From NCBI RefSeq assembly GCF_031312535.1, contig NZ_CP133594.1, positions 682,001 through 746,000 of the forward strand: DNA of 64,000 bases. The letters are read 5' to 3'. The translations under genes were made by a program, and so were the position numbers. Below are positions 61,176 through 64,000 of this stretch, piece after piece; positions within the stretch are counted from its first letter, which is position 1, and every line of letters begins with the position of its first letter. The DNA comes from Methanolobus mangrovi (lineage in GTDB: Archaea > Halobacteriota > Methanosarcinia > Methanosarcinales > Methanosarcinaceae). The notes below the pieces were generated by a model that saw nothing but the letters and a program-made list of their open reading frames with translations, was not told the origin of the DNA and made no database searches.

Positions 61176-61877
61176 TTGGATGTGAGTAAAATAAAATCAA
61201 TGGTCATTATAGCATTGTTTTTGCTGATAACGCCTGTGAGTATTGTTTCTGGAGAAAGCGGTGTTGATTATGATGCATACAAAGAAAAATGGGATCTACT
61301 GTATGAGGACAAAAATGACTGGCTGTGTGTGGACTATGCAGTAAATTATGCAAGGAACAATCCTGGTTGGAACGTGGTTATCCTTTCACCATCACCAGCT
61401 TTCAGGTATCAGCCTCACATGGCTAACTACAAGATCGATGGAAACATGCTTTTGATCCATGAGCCTCAGGTCAACCTCACATATGAACTTGAGATCATCA
61501 ATGGAAGCATGACAGTTCCTTTCTATGAGGATTATCCGGACGATTTTTCAAGTCAGTGGGCAAGACCCACTTATTTCCATTTTATTGCAAATGAAACAGA
61601 TGTGGTCAGAACATATTATTCACTGCAGGATAATCGCGATGAGTTCTTTGATTATGAGAATATGAGCAGCTATGAACCTGTAAACCTTACATCGGAACTT
61701 GATGATAATGCCTACACAATGGTAATACAGGACAATACCAGCAGTAAGATCGATAATACAACCACATTGAATAATACTACCACTGTAGCATATAATAATG
61801 AAAGCATTGACGAAACGGAAAGTTATACTGCAAAAATCATTCGTTTTGGAAAATTGATCATAGGTATGTTTTCATAG
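61176..61877 (+). CDS. Exported protein of unknown function
   Basis: 233 aa. Signal peptide (about 1-26, 'IKSMVIIALFLLITPVSIVS'), then a domain with 'NDWLCVDYAVNYARNNPGWN' and 'PHMANYKIDGNMLLIHEPQ', reminiscent of the transglutaminase-like surface proteins of Methanosarcinales but without a visible catalytic triad. The C-terminal 60 residues are Asn/Thr-rich with many N-x-T/S sequons ('NNTTTVAYNNES'), likely N-glycosylated. The start could be TTG 61176 or GTG 61182. Confidence 0.6.
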   Translation: MDVSKIKSMVIIALFLLITPVSIVSGESGVDYDAYKEKWDLLYEDKNDWLCVDYAVNYARNNPGWNVVILSPSPAFRYQPHMANYKIDGNMLLIHEPQVNLTYELEIINGSMTVPFYEDYPDDFSSQWARPTYFHFIANETDVVRTYYSLQDNRDEFFDYENMSSYEPVNLTSELDDNAYTMVIQDNTSSKIDNTTTLNNTTTVAYNNESIDETESYTAKIIRFGKLIIGMFS

Positions 61878-62142
61878 ATAGAACATCAAATATTGTGGGT
61901 ATATTATTTGTTACAAGCTTTCAGTATTGATCTGATTGATATTTTATTTATTCCAATAGCTGTGCAGGAACGGTTTTCGTAGTATGGTTTATCATAAAAG
62001 GATTAAATGAATATGCAATGGTCTATGTATCTACAAAGCAGATTTGAATGAGATAAAATAAACATATAAGAGTAAAGAGGGATAAAGCCCCTTTTGTTGT
62101 TTATTTGCCAATTTCTGGGCAGTAACCGTATTCTCCCCCGCT

Positions 62143-64000
62143 TTATCTTATACGTGCAGCTACCACTTTATATTCGGGACATTGGGTATCACTGTCGCAA
62201 ACGTCAGATGTTAGATTATTAATCATAACTTCAGAAAAGTGGAAAGTTGTGCTTAATATCCCTTTTTTTACCGCAGTTGAGATCCGGGCTTTGATATCTG
62301 TTTTTCCACGTGGTGATTCTACACAGACCATATCGCCATTATTGATCGAATATTCTTTTGCATCATCAGGATGTATCAAAAGTACATCTTCGGTAACTAT
62401 TTGTTCATTCGGGGTACGACGGGTCATTGCTCCGCTGTTGTAATGTTCCAATCCACGGTTGGTTGTAATAATGAAAGGATAATCTTTGCTGTGTTCCTGC
62501 AGCTCTGACGTTTCCTTATATGTCTGTTTATAGAATGCTCCCTTGCCCCGTTTGAAGTTTTCTTCATGCAATGTAGGAGTATCACCACCGCCATCAGCCA
62601 CAGGCCATTGCAATCCGTTCTTGCCCAGATTTTGCCAGGTAATACCTTTAAAGAAAGGAACTATTTGAGCAATTTCATTTAACACATTTTGTGCCGAGTA
62701 GTCAGGTTGTGGATATCCCATGCGTTGCATGATCTCCGTTATTATCTGTCCATCGGGTCTGGTGCCGGATAAAGGGTTAACTACTCTGTTCACACGTTGT
62801 ACGCGACGTTCTCCATTGGTGAAGGTACCTTCTTTCTCCAAGAACGAAGCAGCGGGTAGTATAACAGTAGCAAGCCTCGCGGTTTCGGTCATGAACAATT
62901 CCTGTACAACCAGAAGCTCCAGTTTGCTCAATGCTCTTATAACCATCTGGCTATTTGAGTCCGTTTGAACCACATTTTCTCCGATTATCCACATAGCTTT
63001 CAGTTTATCCTGCAATGCAGCTTCGTACATCTGCGGAATATTATAACCTATATGTTTGGGTAATTTGGCGCCATAAAAATCTTCATACAGGGCATGTATC
63101 TCATCGTTGGTCACATCTAAATAACCTGCACCCTGATTTGGCTGACAACCCATATCGGCTGCACCCTGTACATTGTTTTGTCCACGCAATGGATTAACAC
63201 TCACACCCGGAAGACCTATATTGCCTGTGATCATTGCCAGATTAGCAATCAGCATAACAGTTGAGGTACCCTGTGAATTCTCGGTTGCTCCAAGCCCATG
63301 GAAAGACATTGCATTTTTTGCGGAGGCATAAGCAATTGCAGCTTCATGCACCAGATTACGATCAACACCCGTTATGCTTTCCAGTTCATCAATGTTCTGC
63401 GATAGGATATGTTGTTTGAATTCTTCAAATCCTTCGGTGCGTTGTTCTATAAATGAAGTATCTATCAAATCCTCTTTAATGATATAATAAAAGAAAAGAT
63501 TCATCAAAGCCACATTAGTACCGGGTTTTAGCTGTAAATGGTAATGAGCATAACGTGCCAGTTCGGTCTTACGGGGATCGATCACTATCAGTGTTGTATC
63601 CTTCATGGCGGCTTGCTTGATCTTTGCACCTGTGACCGGATGTGCATCCGTAGGATTAGCCCCGAACACCAAAATACAATCGGTGTGTTTGATATCGTCA
63701 ATTGAATTGGTGGCAGCACCGGTTCCAAAAGTGCGTTGCATACCTAAGGCAGTAGGGGAATGGCATACACGGGCACAGTTATCGATATTGTTAGTGCCGA
63801 TCACTGCACGCATGAATTTTTGCATCAGGTAGTTTTCTTCGTTGGGACAACGTGCTGATGAAATACCGGCAATATGGTCCGGGTCATTTTTTTTAATGAT
63901 CCTATTCAGTTCTGATGCGATAAAATCATAGGCTTCATCCCAGTTTGCCTCCACAAATACACCATTCTTTTTGATAAATGGTGTTCTGATACGGTCGGGG
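62143..64000 (-). CDS. Formate-dehydrogenase-like molybdopterin oxidoreductase (5' end outside window)
   Basis: At least 618 aa; the frame runs on without a stop to the window edge (upstream codons read 'DRIRTPFIKKNGVFVEANWD'). Molybdopterin-binding motifs: 'GTNNIDNCARVCHSPTALG' (the Cys of 'A-R-V-C-H-S-P' is the place of the metal-ligand Sec/Cys of formate dehydrogenases), 'LVFGANPTDAHPVTGAKI', 'GLGATENSQGTSTVMLIANL' and 'NVQGAADMGCQPNQGAGYLD'. The N-terminal [4Fe-4S] domain lies beyond the edge. It oxidises formate or a related substrate; the electron acceptor is unknown. Arg codons CGT/CGC are more frequent than in neighbouring genes, a hint of transfer. Confidence 0.88.
   Translation of the reverse strand, partial: PDRIRTPFIKKNGVFVEANWDEAYDFIASELNRIIKKNDPDHIAGISSARCPNEENYLMQKFMRAVIGTNNIDNCARVCHSPTALGMQRTFGTGAATNSIDDIKHTDCILVFGANPTDAHPVTGAKIKQAAMKDTTLIVIDPRKTELARYAHYHLQLKPGTNVALMNLFFYYIIKEDLIDTSFIEQRTEGFEEFKQHILSQNIDELESITGVDRNLVHEAAIAYASAKNAMSFHGLGATENSQGTSTVMLIANLAMITGNIGLPGVSVNPLRGQNNVQGAADMGCQPNQGAGYLDVTNDEIHALYEDFYGAKLPKHIGYNIPQMYEAALQDKLKAMWIIGENVVQTDSNSQMVIRALSKLELLVVQELFMTETARLATVILPAASFLEKEGTFTNGERRVQRVNRVVNPLSGTRPDGQIITEIMQRMGYPQPDYSAQNVLNEIAQIVPFFKGITWQNLGKNGLQWPVADGGGDTPTLHEENFKRGKGAFYKQTYKETSELQEHSKDYPFIITTNRGLEHYNSGAMTRRTPNEQIVTEDVLLIHPDDAKEYSINNGDMVCVESPRGKTDIKARISTAVKKGILSTTFHFSEVMINNLTSDVCDSDTQCPEYKVVAARIR

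Overview
The window looks like chromosomal DNA of a methylotrophic methanogen of the Methanosarcinaceae (Methanolobus, Methanococcoides or Methanosarcina-like). The evidence is a methanol methyltransferase set (MtaC, MtaB, MtaA), archaeal aIF1A, a stand-alone TRAM protein, archaeal TATA boxes, leaderless genes and a tRNA-Leu without an encoded CCA end. No 16S/23S genes, CRISPR array or pyrrolysine (in-frame amber) methylamine genes were seen.

Layout. 0-8 kb is a methanol region: a VOC protein, an orphan MtaC paralogue, a kinase-less seven-PAS/one-GAF sensor, then a highly codon-optimised mtaCB operon with a structured leader and a strong UUCG-loop terminator. 8-33 kb is mostly housekeeping and surface genes: a cohesin/Ig/PKD-like secreted protein, lipoproteins, a Rieske protein, a DEAD-box helicase with a long structured leader, aIF1A with an apparent CTG start, a TRAM protein, PncB, an HTH regulator, a U32 peptidase-family protein, an Rsm22/METTL17-like protein, a free-standing corrinoid-protein cap domain, Maf, MtaA, a RimK-type ligase, a chemoreceptor, DJ-1/PfpI and an RNase Z-like protein.

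33.4-50.1 kb is the most striking part. A casposon of 14,567 bp (33491-48057) sits at the 3' end of tRNA-Leu(UAA). It has imperfect terminal inverted repeats starting GGGATATA and a perfect 14-bp target duplication (CGCACTTTATTTTC). Its core is RHH, a 212-aa protein of unknown function, HNH and family-B DNA polymerase on the minus strand, and a winged-helix protein overlapping a Cas1 casposase on the plus strand. Its cargo is a complete type I restriction-modification system (hsdM-hsdS-hsdR) and a multi-pass membrane protein. Directly after the right target duplication a second casposon end begins, followed by remnants: two decayed copies of the polymerase C-terminus, a TM protein, a HEPN-like protein and a further terminal repeat at 50.05 kb. 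The tRNA-Leu has therefore been a repeated casposon target, with casposon debris stacked beside it.

50-64 kb: GNAT acetyltransferases and their decayed relatives, a thioredoxin-like [2Fe-2S] ferredoxin divergent from hybrid-cluster protein, and an unusual three-gene operon (cytosolic solute-binding-like protein, HypB/UreG-like GTPase, soluble ABC ATPase, no permease). These are followed by small unknown proteins, a formylglycine-generating-enzyme-like protein, an alpha/beta hydrolase, an exported protein and a formate-dehydrogenase-like molybdopterin oxidoreductase cut by the window end.

How the genes work together: MtaB demethylates methanol onto MtaC, and MtaA moves the methyl group to coenzyme M. 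The PAS/GAF protein and orphan MtaC are plausible sensing or regulatory partners. The casposon genes would replicate and integrate the element, while Hsd proteins would protect element and host.
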